The notes under the pieces were generated by a model, which was not told the DNA's origin, ran no database searches, and saw nothing but the letters and a program-made list of their open reading frames with translations. Positions 23,056 through 36,859 of a stretch of DNA of 64,000 bases are shown one piece after another. The position numbers were made by a program, and so were the translations under genes. Numbering within the stretch: the stretch's first letter is position 1; each line of letters begins with the position of its first letter. The stretch spans positions 83,493,980-83,557,979 of the forward strand of contig CP136063.1 in assembly GCA_032622095.1 (NCBI GenBank). Direction: 5' to 3'. Origin of the DNA: Siphonodentalium dalli. Its lineage: Eukaryota; Mollusca; Scaphopoda; Gadilida; Siphonodentaliidae.

Positions 23056-23740
23056 TGTCCGGAAACGCTTCTATCGATTAATATTGATTATATTTGGAAT
23101 ATTTTCTGGTCTAAAACGTGTGGTTGTTTAGCTAAAAACAATAGTGGTTACTGTTAACACAGACCAGAAATTGTTTTGTGTAATTTTGTCACAAATAAAC
23201 GTTAATTAGACTCATTATCGCTTATATGTAAATAAAACAATACAAACAATCATAGCAATGGGAACACATAATGATCTCTATCGCTATATGCTATTGTCTG
23301 CATGATCTGTTCTAAAATAGAACAGTAAACGGTCCCAGGTAATCATCTCAAATAGAGATTAATCAATTGGTCACTAGTGACATTACCATTTTTAATTAAC
23401 GGCGTTTCAATGGAAATCGTCTCTCGCCTCGAGTGAATTATTTAACATAATTTTCGGAACTAATGGATTACTCTATTTATTACACTTCTGTGTCAATTTG
23501 GTTCGCCAAATATGATTAAAACACCCGGAATTAATGCATGAAAGTCTCGATGTGGAGAAAAATCAACCATCGAAAATTTTATTCAGATCAGTAAGCGACG
23601 TCACGAGAAATTTCGTAATTAACTAGTGACAGTACCATTTGTAATTAACGGCGTTTTTAAAGGAAATCGCACATAGGAGTGTAATAAAATAAAATATTCG
23701 AAATAAAATCAATATTAATTAATAGAAGCGTTTCCGGACA
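23056..23740. mobile_element. MITE with about 48-bp terminal inverted repeats
   Basis: The left end TGTCCGGAAACGCTTCTATC and the inverse of 23693-23740 (TGTCCGGAAACGCTTCTATT) agree over about 48 bp, continuing through TTAATATTGATT. Internally, AACGGCGTTT with flanking TAGTGACA..TACCATTT words appears twice (23370-23420 and 23620-23660). No target duplication was identified, so the superfamily is open. Confidence 0.7.
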
Positions 23741-24600
23741 TGGATCTTCAATTCATATTTATTATTTGAAACCAACGAAACTATTTCAAAATTGTTATAT
23801 GAAGAGATAATCCATTTTTAATGTAATGGTATTCATATTTATCTGCGGATTTTTTATAAGAATGCCCAACAACAATTTGTAAGCGAAAGCACAACATCTA
23901 GTGCCATAATATTTCTTAATACCCATACAATGATCAACGCAATACTGTCATATATTATTAATGATTCTAATAATGTTATTTCAATTCAAGGGAGGGGTTC
24001 AAGCGACCAATCCCGTATGTGCATCTCGACGGTAATCTCAGAAAAAAAGTTGCAGACTTGCAAATATTCCTTAGCGTGAATATAGGCTACCGGTTTTGAA
24101 AATAACACAAGTGTATGTGACGGGTCGGATTGGACTTCTTCCACTTACATTTTGATTTATTTATTTTGAATTTAATAGTGGTTTTTCAAAGTAGGTTAAG
24201 TGTTGCAATTCCCGAGAACATATTCTCAAACATAATGTTATAGCTTAAATTTATAATTTACCGAGCACATCCACCACTGGCCACTAGTGAAATGTTATGA
24301 CTGTTTAATGATATATATGCATGCTTTAAATAATCGCCAGACAACTGCTTCATATATACATCTTGCTCCATAGCTACGACTAGGTGAACAAATTGTCGCC
24401 CAAATGCTGTTTAATTATAATTTTACTGTCTGATCCAATAACCAATATTAATTAAAATACTGAAGAACACACCGACAAAATACGTGTATTTTTTACAATG
24501 GCAGATACAGGGGGAGTCGGAAAAAAATTGCAGGCACGTAACTATGCAGATTTTTGGACACCCACCCCCTTTTAACACTAAAACAGAGATTTGCGGGGGG
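23741..24600. other. No gene seen
   Basis: The stretch is unassigned AT-rich sequence. A short minus ORF at 24423-24608 has no features. Confidence 0.5.
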
Positions 24601-24639
24601 AAATTCACTGTAAACAGCTGTATATGAATTTCTGTGCAT

Positions 24640-24838
24640 ACTATTAGTCATGGATGTTACCATTGACATGTAAATAGGAACAAGTCATTTTGGGGTCATT
24701 CGGTCAAAAAAAAAAATGGCTGCCAGCAGCCATCTTGGATTTCAAAATTCAATCCATTAGCATGGGCTACAGGCTATACTGTTTGTCTGATCATCATGAA
24801 AATTGTCATTTATGTTAATATTGACATATATATGTGTT
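24640..24838 (+). repeat. Single unit of the GCCATCTTGGATTT repeat
   Basis: TTTTGGGGTCATTCGG, GCAGCCATCTTGGATTTC and ATTAGCATGGGCTACAGG occur here in the same order as in the tandem units at 50.6-51.2 kb. It sits directly left of the MITE/LINE nest. Confidence 0.7.
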
Positions 24839-24842
24839 TTAA

Positions 24843-25029
24843 AGGCACGGGAGACCTTAGTTGTCGGAAATATTCATATTTGTTCCAATCACCGTAAACA
24901 GAAAAACACTAAAACACATACAGTTTCGTTCATATGTACCATGACATTCGCGTAAACAGTATTGCTATCATACAGACCTACTATATTTTACCTAAGCAAG
25001 GGCCTGATTGTGTTACAGAAGACAGCACA
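24843..25029 (+). mobile_element. TTAA MITE copy C, left part (split by LINE)
   Basis: It starts after TTAA (24839-24842) with AGGCACGGGAGACC and follows the intact copy at 43.8 kb for about 187 bp, to GACAGCACA. The remaining part lies at 29297-29601, on the far side of the LINE. Confidence 0.9.
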
Positions 25030-25134
25030 GTGGACTAACTCTAGGAATTATGACAAGCATCTTGTTGATTTATGTACACGCGTACATTGCAGAATTGATC
25101 TCCAGACACCCTGCGATGCTAAACGATTTTCAGG

Positions 25135-26060
25135 TTGATAATTCCAAAACATTTTTCTTATGTTATACAAACGCTTACAATGTCTTTGACCGTAACAAAA
25201 CTTAGAAACCTTAAAATATCATTCTGGAATATACATGGTTGGAAAGATAGCACTGGAGAAAACAATTTTTTAGAATACCAGTTTATTGCCCAGCATATTC
25301 TCAAATTTGACATAAGTGCATATTTAGAAACCTGGTTATATGATAAACAATCGGTTTGCAATATCCCTGGATATACAGTATTTTCCAAATTTAGACAAAA
25401 TAAACGAGGTGGTATTGTTATTTACTGCAGAACAAATATTATTCAGGGTGTTAAACTATTGCAATAAGCTAGTGAAAACATTATCTGGCTCAAATTAAGT
25501 AAAGATTTCTTCAATACGCCATCCGATGTAATTCTGCGAACAATTTATTGCAGCCCAGAGAGCTGTCTATAACTCAACAAAAGAATCCAGAAGAAACATT
25601 TGATATCTTGGCCCGTGAAATAAAACGGTACTCCCAGATTGGGCAATTACTTACACAAGGGGATACTAATGGCAGGACAGGGGACTGGCAGATTATCATC
25701 GGAACATAAATAAACGGTGTAATGTTGATAAAACAATAAACAGCAGGGGGAGGGCTTTAATTTATATATGTATTGACTCGGATATGCGAATCGCCAATGG
25801 CAGAACGACAGGTGACATTACAGGAAAGTTCACATCATTCCAGCCAAACGGGTCATCGTTTGTTGATTATGTGATATACAGTGATCCCCTTTACAAAACA
25901 CTCTCACACTTCCACGTGGAGCTTTTAACGATACATTCAGATCACTGTCAGTGCTGGTACACATTAAATGTTAATACGACTCTAGCAACAGTATATAGAT
26001 CAAAGCGTCACAATCGAACTCACACAATTACCAGAAAGCTTCATTTGGAGTGACGCATCA
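25135..26060 (+). pseudogene. LINE APE-type endonuclease domain, broken
   Basis: The endonuclease nicks target DNA to prime reverse transcription. Seen in the first frame (25135-25467): FWNIHGW with the conserved Asn (codon at 25228), LETWL with the catalytic Glu, and the KRGGIVIYCR strand. The frame stops at 25465-25467 but family-like sequence continues in the same frame to about 25570, then shifts. A second open frame (25784-26053) has NGRTTGD, GSSFVDYV and the terminal SDHC motif (Asp codon at 25940) that closes the domain. At least one stop and one or more indels separate the two parts, so the domain is dead. Confidence 0.8.
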
Positions 26061-26788
26061 AAGAAAACTTTTCAAGATGCATTTCAACATATTGATATTC
26101 AAAACAATATACAGGAACTAATGTGTTCAGAAATCTCAGATCCAGAAATAATGCAATGTAAAGTGAATGCTATATTTCATGTTGCCGCTTCTCGTTCGTT
26201 CAAATTGCGGAAACAAAGCTGCATGACTAAGATTCGTGTCAAACATAAACCGTCGTTCGATCGCGCATGTTATGAGATGAAACAACAGTTGAAGCTTTGT
26301 GCACGGGAACTTAATGCTCAGCACTATGATCACAGTCGTCCGGGAAAATTATTTTTCGCTAAAGCGTCAATATAAAAAACTCATACAAAGGAAACGTGGT
26401 GATTATCGGAGTAATATATATGGGCAACTGGTACACATGCAAGACAATAAGCCGAAGGAATACTGGTCGCTAGTTAAACAATTGGATCGCGAGTCCTCTA
26501 ATTGAAATAAAATGTCGCAATCAGTTAGCCCCGATGAACTCTACGAACTCTTTAAAAATCTCGGACAGACAACGGACGACACCGGTGACCCTTTCTCTGA
26601 TAACATTCATGGCCAGGTATCTGACATGGAACAAAATATCTCCTCCAATAATCACCTTGATTATGACATATCTACAGAAGAAGTTGAAAAAGCATTGCGT
26701 AATTTAAAAATCGGAAAATCGGCCGGCCCTGACAACATTAAAGCAGAACTGCTGAAAGCTTCTAAAATATATACTCTCCCACTGTTAA
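26060..26788 (+). pseudogene. LINE linker and start of reverse transcriptase, broken
   Basis: Three overlapping open frames (26121-26375, 26299-26505, 26512-26788) read as one protein with frameshifts: a basic linker, then KEYWSLVKQLD, and then LRNLKIGKSAGPDNI, the conserved entry to LINE reverse transcriptase. The last frame runs unbroken into the TTAA at 26785-26788, where MITE copy A is inserted; the coding sequence resumes after 27288. Confidence 0.8.
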
Positions 26789-27284
26789 AGGCACGTGATG
26801 CCTTAATTGTCGAAAATATTCATATTTGTTCCAAACACCGTAAACAGAAAAACATTAAAACGCATACAGTTTCGTTCATTTTTACCATGACCATCGCGTA
26901 AACAGCATGTTATCATAAATACCTACTATATTTTACCTAAGCAAGAGCCTGAGCCTGAGTTACAGAGGACAGCACAATGCTACTGGCTAATCACACACAC
27001 ATGGCATAAACGCTCTTTATTAGTTCCATATCAGGAATTCACCAACAAAGAACGCTCTTTATGTTTACCATCATAATATAAACAAACACCAGAAAAGTAA
27101 CTTTTTATGCTTTTGTTTACATAACAATGGTTAAACATATGAGAATAACATACTGTTTATGCGATATTTCTTATTTATATACGGACAAAGTCTGTCTATA
27201 TTTTAATGTTCTTTCTGTTTGTGGCGGTTTTTGACGGGTGGATATATTTTCACAGGATACCCACCGCCAAGTCCAACCGTACCT
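26789..27284 (+). mobile_element. TTAA MITE copy A, inserted in the LINE reverse transcriptase
   Basis: It is 496 bp, flanked by TTAA at 26785-26788 and 27285-27288, with ends AGGCACGTGATGCC and the inverse of AGTCCAACCGTACCT. The flanking LINE coding sequence is continuous once one TTAA and the element are set aside, which proves insertion at this point. Confidence 0.92.
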
Positions 27285-29156
27285 TTAACACGTCTTTTTA
27301 ATTTGGTTATCAGTAAGGGACATATACCTAGCAAATGGACTGAAGGCATAATTGTTGCTATTCCAAAATGTAATAATGCAAATTCCCCGGACCAGATGCG
27401 GGGTCTGACATTAACTAGTGTTCTTGGGAAAATGTATGCCAGCATTCTTCTTGGGCGTCTAGACGAATACTTAAACGAAATGGAGGTCCCTTCCGAATAT
27501 CAGCGTGGCTTCAGAAAGAATTACAGGACCACAGACAATTTATTTATTTTAAAATGTTTAATTGAAAAACGTATAAATGATGGCAAAAAATTATACACAT
27601 GCTTTGTGGACTTCAAAAAAGGCATTCGACAGTGTCTGGCGACAGTGGCGAGAAGGATTATTATATAAACTATTACATCTAGGAATTGGGGGAAACATCT
27701 ATATGTGCTTGAAAGAAATAATAACCTGTTATTCTTCAAGGTTAAAAATCAATGGAAATTCTCTTACTGCACTCATAAACAGCCAAATCGGCTTAATGCA
27801 AGGAAATAACCTTAGCCCTTTATTATTCAATATTTTCGTAGATGGTCTAGCAGAAGAACTAATGGCCGACGACATGCATGCACCTTGCATAGATAATTTT
27901 AAAGTACCGTGTTTACTGTACGCTGACGATCTCGTATTAACTTCGGAGTCACAAGACGGCTTGCAAAAAATGTTGACTCAACTGAACATTTTTTGTACGC
28001 GGTGGAAACTAACTGTGAACAAAAATAAGACCAAAATATTGATTTTTAACAAAAGTGGAAAAAAACTAAAACACAATCCTTTTCAAATTGGTACTCATAC
28101 GTTGGAAACGACACAACAATATACATATCTTGGGTTGAAACTAGCGGCGTCTGGCACTTTCTCACATGCATTAAACGATTTAAAGATTAGAACATCGAGA
28201 GCTCATTTTTCACTACAAAGAACATGTGACGACTCGGCACCCATTGATGTCACGTGCAAACTTTTTGATTCTTGTGTAAAACCGATATTGACTTATGGAT
28301 CTGAAATATGGGGTGACTATTCAGAAAGCCGCAAGGAAAATCCCATCGAAAAATTCCACACACAATTTTGTAAACGAATTTTGGGATTATTTAGGAACAC
28401 ATCTAATATGGCTGTACTAGCCGAAATGGGTATATTTCCGATCTATATCAATGTATTAAGGAACATGATAGTCTATTGGCTTCGAGCTAACACTTTGTGT
28501 GATAAACGATTGGTGTATAAATGTTTAAAATTTATTTCTTGTGATGCAGATAATGAGTGGTTACAGTGTATTAAAAATGACTTATATAAATATGGATTTG
28601 GGTACGTGTGGGAATCACCAAAATCAGTCAACATAGATACTTTTGGGGAGAAATTTCAATCCCGATTACAAGACCATTTCCGACAAGCATGGAGGCACCT
28701 TGATATAAAAGGTGCATGTGCAGAAAATAGTAAATTAGAATTCATGGGAAAAATCAAAACAGATTTTGAAACAAGGGCTTCTTATTTAACAACGTTATCT
28801 CGAAATGAAAGACGTCCAATATCGAAACTTGTTACAAGCTCGCACAAGCTAGAAATAGAAATAGGCAGACATGCGAAACCTAATCCAATCCCCGTAGAGG
28901 AACGAACTTGCAAACAATGTAGTCATAATATTCCTGCTAAAGATAAACCTATCGAGATGAGTCCCACTTTTTATTACACTGCCCGAAGTATCACAATCCT
29001 AGGCAAGTCTTTAGCAGTTACTCGAAGAATGTGATATCAAATTACGATGTGTTAGACGAGCGCCAAAAGCTTCAAGAAATATTCAAATCTAATGATAAAC
29101 AACTGAGCAGAGCTCTAAGTAAATATTTAATTGAAGCCGAAATATTACGACAATAA
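27285..29156 (+). pseudogene. LINE reverse transcriptase and C-terminal zinc knuckle
   Basis: The enzyme copies element RNA at the nicked target. Seen: GHIPSKWTEGIIVAIPK and LGKMYASILLGRLD in the first frame, a frameshift near 27610 at the conserved Phe-Asp stretch (KAFDSVWR in the second frame), GLMQGNNLSPLLFNIF, the catalytic YADD (27919-27930), then the thumb and a helical C-terminal part (ILTYGSEIWG). A CxxC pair (28909-28920) begins the zinc knuckle; its His and last Cys are in another frame after a one-base shift near 28957, ending at the stop 29154-29156. The second frame alone is 485 codons, so decay is moderate. MITE A lies just upstream. Confidence 0.9.
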
Positions 29157-29296
29157 CACTGTAATCACTCAACACAAATATTCTAGTCATATATTTTATT
29201 TGCATGTTTATGTATATATTTTTTGCCTTTTCTTGCTTTGCCATATCCTGTATCCGTATAGCGATTGCGCAATAAAGTATCTATCTATCCATCTAT

Positions 29297-29601
29297 CTAC
29301 TGGCTAATCACACACAAATGATATAAACGATCTTTATTAGTTCCATATCAGGAATTCAGCAACAAAGAACGCTCTTTATGTTTACCATCATAATATAAAC
29401 AAACACCAGGAAAGTAACTTGTTATGCTGTTGTTTACATAACAATGGTCAAGCATATGGCAATAACATACTGTTTATGCGATATTTCTTATTTGTATACG
29501 GACAAAGTCTGTCTACATTTTAATATTCTTTCTGTTTGTGGCGGTTTTTGACCGGTGGAAATATTTTCACAGGATACCCACCGCCAAGGCCTCCCGTACC
29601 T
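29297..29601 (+). mobile_element. TTAA MITE copy C, right part
   Basis: It resumes at CTACTGGCTAATCACACA, continues like the intact copies, and ends GGCCTCCCGTACCT followed by TTAA (29602-29605). The two parts add up to one full element of about 492 bp, so the LINE inserted into it. Confidence 0.9.
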
Positions 29602-29605
29602 TTAA

Positions 29606-30344
29606 GCCAAACTCATTGCAAAAACAGTCAAAAAGACTTGCAGGAAAAATATTTTTGAGTTGCGGAAAAAATTGTTTGTTGGTCCTATCGACCACCCACC
29701 TACCCCGGCATACGTGCCCGGAAAAAACTGTTTTCCACCCCCTGGCAGATACGGGAATTCAAAAATCAAACTTTATAATCTCACAAAGTTGAGTATTTGT
29801 ATCCACAATTCCATACACATCGAACCAATGATGAACATCATACACTGATAAGGAAATCTATATAATTTTCATACAATTTAGAGACATATGATGGCCTTGT
29901 TCGGGTGCGTGAATTTGATAAGTTAGTACTCACACAGGCGCGTTTCCAACCTGGGGAATGTAGCAGTCTACTAACATCGCCGAAATTTTCAAAGAAATCG
30001 ACCATACTACTCCATAGAAAACATCGTATGAACTACGCTCAATTGTAAATATTTACATCTCGATTCGCGACGCAACTATCGGTGAAAAACTAACAACTGA
30101 TTCCCCACCGACAGTCATTGCATTTAATCTATAATCTATGTCTACATTTGGGAATGACTGTCTGTTTGTCTATAGAAATTCACCGGGGGGGGGGGGGGCA
30201 ATCTGGATGGCACGAAAGGGGTCTAGCTAACAGGGGCAACTTTTTTACGAGGAAGATAATGTTGCTGGTTAGAATTTTCTAAAGTGACGATGTTGGTGTC
30301 AGGGCAGAAAAGGGGAGAGGCAGCAAATATTATGAAATATCTTT
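29606..30344. other. No gene seen; poly-G run
   Basis: The stretch is unassigned. It has a run of 14 G around 30184-30197. Confidence 0.6.
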
Positions 30345-31090
30345 GTCTTTGATTTCCACCAAATTAGACATGTACATAATCATCTCAATGGTATAATGGT
30401 GCCGTTCGATGCACGGTATTGTTGTACTTGTTGTTGTTGTCGCCGATTTCCACAAAACTTATACATAATCATCTCAATGGTATAATGGTGCCGTTCGATG
30501 CATGGTATTGTTGTTCTTGTTGTTGTTGTCGCCGATTTCCACAAAACTTATACATAATCATCTCAATGGTATAATGGTGCCATTCGATGCATGGATTTGT
30601 TGTTGTTGTCGCCGATTTCCACCAAACTTATACACAATCATCTCCATGATATGAGGAATATACTGTTGTGGTTTAAATATGTCAAAAGTGGCGCCGTTCG
30701 AGTCATGGGTGCACGGAAGGGAATAGGGGCTCCAAAATTTATAAGATATTTTTGCCGATTACCAAATAAACGTATACATACTCATCTCAGTGATATCTGG
30801 AGTCTAATGGACGTGGTTTAGATATGTCAAAAGTTGCGCCATTTGAGTCATGAATGAAGAGGGGAGGGTCAACAAAGCTGATACACAGATGTTTAGCACT
30901 AATTTCCACCGAATTCATACACATTCTCCTCCCATGATTCTAGGAAGCATATCATGTGTGTGTTAAAGACGCCACGTTTGGTGACGTTAGGGTCATGGGT
31001 GGAGAGAGGAGGGGCACTAACATTGATAAAATGTTTTAGTCGCCGATGTCCACCAAATTTATAAATAGTCATCTCCATATTTCGCTTTGG
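30345..31090 (+). repeat. Minisatellite, units of about 80-90 bp then about 150 bp
   Basis: GCCGATTTCCACAAAACTTA-type phrases start at about 30352, 30441, 30530 and 30610 (spacing about 89, 89, 80), with GTTGTTGTTGTCG runs, and more diverged ones at about 30750, 30898 and 31040 (spacing about 145). Shared words are TTATACATAATCATCTC and GGTGCCGTTCGATGCA. Confidence 0.85.
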
Positions 31091-33078
31091 CGTTCACAAC
31101 CTCGACAAATGATGACCGAGTGAAGTCACTTGAACAATTTTATATTCTCATAGTTATAGGGGACAGATACATAGTAGAAAGCATAAAAAATATATTTATA
31201 ATTTTATTTAATTTAAGAGCTACACATATTCTTGCAAAATGAGTGGACTCAGTCAGAAGATGGCATGTTAGAATGGCTCATATATTATAACACAATCCAG
31301 TCGGTCCCATTCAAGATATTTTCCACAAAAAAAGGATACAATTTGTCAAGAGAGCTGGAAATGTATCGACGTCTTGTTCGAAAATAGTGGCAACAGTGTG
31401 CAGTCAAACATAGTCTCTTCTGAGATATAATAAAACAGTCAGTAGCACATGACTTTGCAGGATCCTCCAAAACTGGCATCTGACAAGGGTAGATCTGCCA
31501 AATGCAGAAGATTTCTTTCATTTTGTTTAGAATAGACTCATAGACTAACATAAACTACTTTAAAATCTCGGTCTGTGTCGGGCACATGTAGCTGATATAT
31601 AGCAACATTTCTTTCAAACTGAGAATAATTAGCCAGTTTATCACAATAAACAGAGGAGCACCTGGACATTTCTTTAAAACGTCTTTATTTTTGCGAACTA
31701 TTGTGTTCATGATGTTCATGTTTTGATCCCAATAAATAGTTTTTTTAAATGGTTAATTCCAACCACGTCGACTGTACGATTAAACAAATGATCACGTCTG
31801 AAGTACGAACAGTTGTAAATAAATAAATAAATAAATACTTCTTTATTGATGGGACGAATTATTCGCGATAAACAAAAATGACAATCACTCCGACAATGTG
31901 AACCACAACTTATAATCCATCATGTATAGAATGACGTTTTTATGAATTTATCAGAATACGTGTAACACGTTGAGCAATCTATTCGTCCACAGCAGAGAGT
32001 TTCACAAATCACTTTAACCTGGGCAATTCCGGGTAACCCTGCTAGTTAATATATACGAATGACTGTGTGCATGTTGTCAATTTGGATTAATATTAGTAAA
32101 TAATAACTACTTTTATCAAGATTATTCTCAATTTCAGCTTGATCACCCTATCGGAGTATTTCATATCGCTTTAAATTAGCCGAATTTGACACGACAGAGA
32201 TAATTCGTGGTCAAAAATGATAATAAAACATGTTAGAATTAATGGATTGCTTATTTTTCATTGCATTTCTTCCCTCGTCGGAAGCCAGACACACACAAAT
32301 CGCGTTATAATAGAACAAATGTTGAGTAAATATTGAAACTGTGACCCCCTTCACTTGACCAATTCTCTGTTTTTGTCCAGTGTTTAGCCTGAACATTTAT
32401 ATTATTTTAGAAGTCATATAATTTGTCTTTAAAGGGATCGAGACGATAAGCCAATTTCAATAAATTTCCGGTAAATAAATTAACAACGATCTAATATCGA
32501 TGATATATAAAAAAAATAGTAATTTCAGTCGAAGATGTTTTCTGTAAAGTTGTAAACATTCAGGTTAACAGGTTGTCTTAAAACTAAAGTTAATAATTTG
32601 ATATAAATTACGAATGTCGGAGTACAAGACGTAATGAAATTAATTGACGGAAAGTGGATTGTGCAACGCGTGGCTCACATGATCGTGTAAACAAATATGT
32701 TGATAGATAGCCACTTACTGTGACACTGTCCAGTGATATACAATAACTTAAATGAGTATCTGAGACTAGTATGCATATAATATTTATTTCATACATTTGC
32801 TTGAAAACTGTACAAAAATAACTGGACAACGATACTTCCATTTTCGCATTCCGGCCAATATGCCATCCATGATCCGTAACATTACTTCGTACTCAGCAGA
32901 CTTTCAAATAATTGAAATCTGGTTAATTATTCTACAAAAGCAGAGGCCATAGAAACAAACGACAACATTTGAGTACAGTACTCCTTTAAATGTGAATTTG
33001 AAAAACAAAATACATGGCATTGTATACTTTTTAGGATGATATATATTGAGAATACCCCCCGCAGATTATTAATTTTTA
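31091..33078. other. No gene seen; AAAT microsatellite
   Basis: An AAAT run lies at 31818-31838. An 88-residue minus ORF (31285-31551) is Cys-rich but unrecognised, and a 77-residue one (32608-32841) likewise; neither has supporting signals. The rest is unassigned up to the satellite. Confidence 0.5.
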
Positions 33079-34499
33079 CCATACAATGAAAACATATCCT
33101 TAAAAATACGAAAAACATGCATGTCCCTAATATACTGAAAACATATCCATAAAATACGGAAAACATGCATATCCCTAATATACGGAAAACATATCCATAA
33201 AATACGGAAAACATGAATATCCCTAATATACAGAAAACATATCCATAAAATACGGAAAACATGAATATCCCTAATATACGGAAAACATATGCATACTATA
33301 CGGAAAACATGCATATCCCTAATATACGGAAAACATATCCATAAAATACGGAAAACATGAATATCCCTAATATACGGAAAACATATCCATAAAATACGGA
33401 AAACATGCATATCCCTAATATACGGAAAACATATCCATAACATACGGAAAACATGCATATCCCTAATATACGGAAAACATATCCATAAAATACGAAAAAC
33501 ATGCATGTCCCTAATATACTGAAAACATATCAATAAAACACGGAAAACATGCATATCCCTAATATACGGAAAACATATCCATAAAATACGGAAAACATGC
33601 ATATCCCTAATATACGGAAAACATATGCATACTATACGGAAAACATGAATATCCCTAATATACGGAAAATATATCCATACAATACGGAAAACATGCATAT
33701 CCCTAATATACGGAAAACATATCCATAAAATACGGAAAACATGCATATCCCTAATATACGGAAAACATATCCATAAAATACGGAAAACATGCATATCCCT
33801 AATATACGGAAAACATATCCATAAAATACGGAAAACATGCATATCCCTAATATACAGAAAACATATCCATAACATACGGAAAACATGCATATCCCTAATA
33901 TACGGAAAACATATCCATAAAATACGGAAAACATGCATATCCCTAATATACGGAAAACATATGCATAACATACGGAAAACATGCATATCCCTAATATACG
34001 GAAAACATATCCATAAAATACGGAAAACATGCATATCCCTAATATACGGAAAACATATGCATAACATACGGAAAACATGCATATCCCTAATATACGGAAA
34101 ACATATCCATAAAATACGGAAAACATGCATATCCCTAATATACGGAAAACATATCCCTAATATACGGAAAACATGCATATCCCTAATATACGGAAAACAT
34201 ATCCATAACATACGGAAAACATGCATATCCCTAATATACGGAAAACATATCCATAAAATACGGAAAACATGCATATCCCTAATATACGGAAAACATATGC
34301 ATACTATACGGAAAACATGAATATCCCTAATATACGGAAAACATATCCATAACATACGGAAAACATGCATATCCCTAATATACGGAAAACATATCCATAA
34401 AATACGGAAAACATGAATATCCCTAATATACGGAAAACATATCCATAAAATACGAAAAACATGCATGTCCCTAATATACTGAAAACATATCCATAAAAC

Positions 34500-36850
34500 A
34501 CGGAAAACATGCATATCCCTAATATACGGAAAACATATCCATAAAATACGGAAAACATGCATATCCCTAATATACGGAAAACATATGCATACTATACGGA
34601 AAACATGCATATCCCTAATATACGGAAAACATATCCATAAAATACGGAAAACATGCATATCCCTAATATACGGAAAACATATGCATAACATACGGAAAAC
34701 ATGCATATCCCTAATATACGGAAAACATATCCCTATAATACGGAAAACATGCATATCCCTAATATACGGAAAACATATCCATAAAATACGGAAAACATGC
34801 ATATCCCTAATATACGGAAAACATATGCATAACATACGGAAAACATGAATATCCCTAATATACGGAAAACATATGCATACTATACGGAAAACATGCATAT
34901 CCCTAATATACGGAAAACATATGCATACTATACGGAAAACATGCATATCCCTAATATACGGAAAACATATCCATAAAATACGGAAAACATGCATATCCCT
35001 AATATACGGAAAACATATGCATACTATACGGAAAACATGCATATCCCTAATATACGGAAAACATATGCATACTATACGGAAAACATGCATATCCCTAATA
35101 TACGGAAAACATATCCATAACATACGGAAAACATGCATATCCCTAATATACGGAAAACATATGCATAACATACGGAAAACATGCATATCCCTAATATACG
35201 GAAAACATATCCATAAAATACGAAAAACATGCATGTCCCTAATATACGGAAAACATATGCATACTATACGGAAAACATGCATATCCCTAATATACGGAAA
35301 ACATATGCATACTATACGGAAAACATGCATATCCCTAATATACGGAAAACATATGCATACTATACGGAAAACATGCATATCCCTAATATACGGAAAACAT
35401 ATCCATAAAATACGGAAAACATGCATATCCCTAATATACGGAAAACATATGCATACTATACGGAAAACATGCATATCCCTAATATACGGAAAACATATGC
35501 ATACTATACGGAAAACATGCATATCCCTAATATACGGAAAACATATGGATACTATACGGAAAACATGCATATCCCTAATATACGGAAAACATATCCATAA
35601 AATACGGAAAACATGCATATCCCTAATATACGGAAAACATATGCATACTATACGGAAAACATGCATATCCCTAATATACGGAAAACATATGCATACTATA
35701 CGGAAAACATGCATATCCCTAATATACGGAAAACATATCCATAAAATACGGAAAACATGCATATCCCTAATATACGGAAAACATATGCATACTATACGGA
35801 AAACATGCATATCCCTAATATACGGAAAACATATGCATACTATACGGAAAACATGCATATCCCTAATATACGGAAAACATATCCATAAAATACGGAAAAC
35901 ATGCATATCCCTAATATACGGAAAACATATGCATACTATACGGAAAACATGCATATCCCTAATATACGGAAAACATATGCATACTATACGGAAAACATGC
36001 ATATCCCTAATATACGGAAAACATATCCATAACATACGGAAAACATGCATATCCCTAATATACGGAAAACATATGCATAACATACGGAAAACATGCATAT
36101 CCCTAATATACGGAAAACATATCCATAAAATACGAAAAACATGCATGTCCCTAATATACGGAAAACATATGCATACTATACGGAAAACATGCATATCCCT
36201 AATATACGGAAAACATATGCATACTATACGGAAAACATGCATATCCCTAATATACGGAAAACATATGCATACTATACGGAAAACATGCATATCCCTAATA
36301 TACGGAAAACATATCCATAAAATACGGAAAACATGCATATCCCTAATATACGGAAAACATATGCATACTATACGGAAAACATGCATATCCCTAATATACG
36401 GAAAACATATGCATACTATACGGAAAACATGCATATCCCTAATATACGGAAAACATATGCATACTATACGGAAAACATGCATATCCCTAATATACGGAAA
36501 ACATATCCATAAAATACGGAAAACATGCATATCCCTAATATACAGAAAACATATCCATAAAATACGGAAAACATGCATATCCCTAATATACAGAAAACAT
36601 ATCCATAAAATACGGAAAACATGCATATCCCTAATATACGGAAAACATATCCATAAAATACGGAAAACATGCATGTCCCTAATATACGGAAAACATATCC
36701 ATAAAATACGGAAAACATGCATATCCCTAATATACGGAAAACATATCCATAACATACGGAAAACATGCATATCCCTAATATACGGAAAACATATCCATAA
36801 AATACGGAAAACATGCATATCCCTAATATACGGAAAACATATGCATACTA
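34500..36850 (+). repeat. 19-unit (912-bp) higher-order repeat in the satellite
   Basis: The rare variant CGAAAAACATGCATGTCCCT starts at 35221 and at 36133, exactly 912 bp (19 x 48) apart, and the order of variable ends around it repeats. Farther left the same variant recurs at 33493 and 34453, 960 bp (20 x 48) apart, followed both times by the rare CTGAAAACAT. Confidence 0.8.
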
Positions 36851-36859
36851 TACGGAAAA

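Larger units (their letters stand above)
25030..29296 (+). mobile_element. LINE (non-LTR retrotransposon), degenerate
   Basis: The element carries an APE-type endonuclease, a reverse transcriptase and a C-terminal zinc knuckle, and ends in CAATAAAG followed by a short TATC/CATC tail (29275-29299). No ORF1 is visible, so it is 5' truncated or lacks one. It is interrupted by MITE copy A (26789-27284). I do not assign a clade: the endonuclease plus CCHC end suits the Jockey/CR1/I-like LINEs. Confidence 0.85.

Noticed and set aside
27219-27445. ORFs covering the end of MITE copy A as LINE coding sequence
   Set aside because: Up to 27284 this is MITE sequence shared with copies B and C; LINE coding starts only after the TTAA.
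31285-31551. 88-residue Cys-rich minus ORF as a secreted peptide
   Set aside because: No signal peptide and no regular Cys spacing; unsupported.
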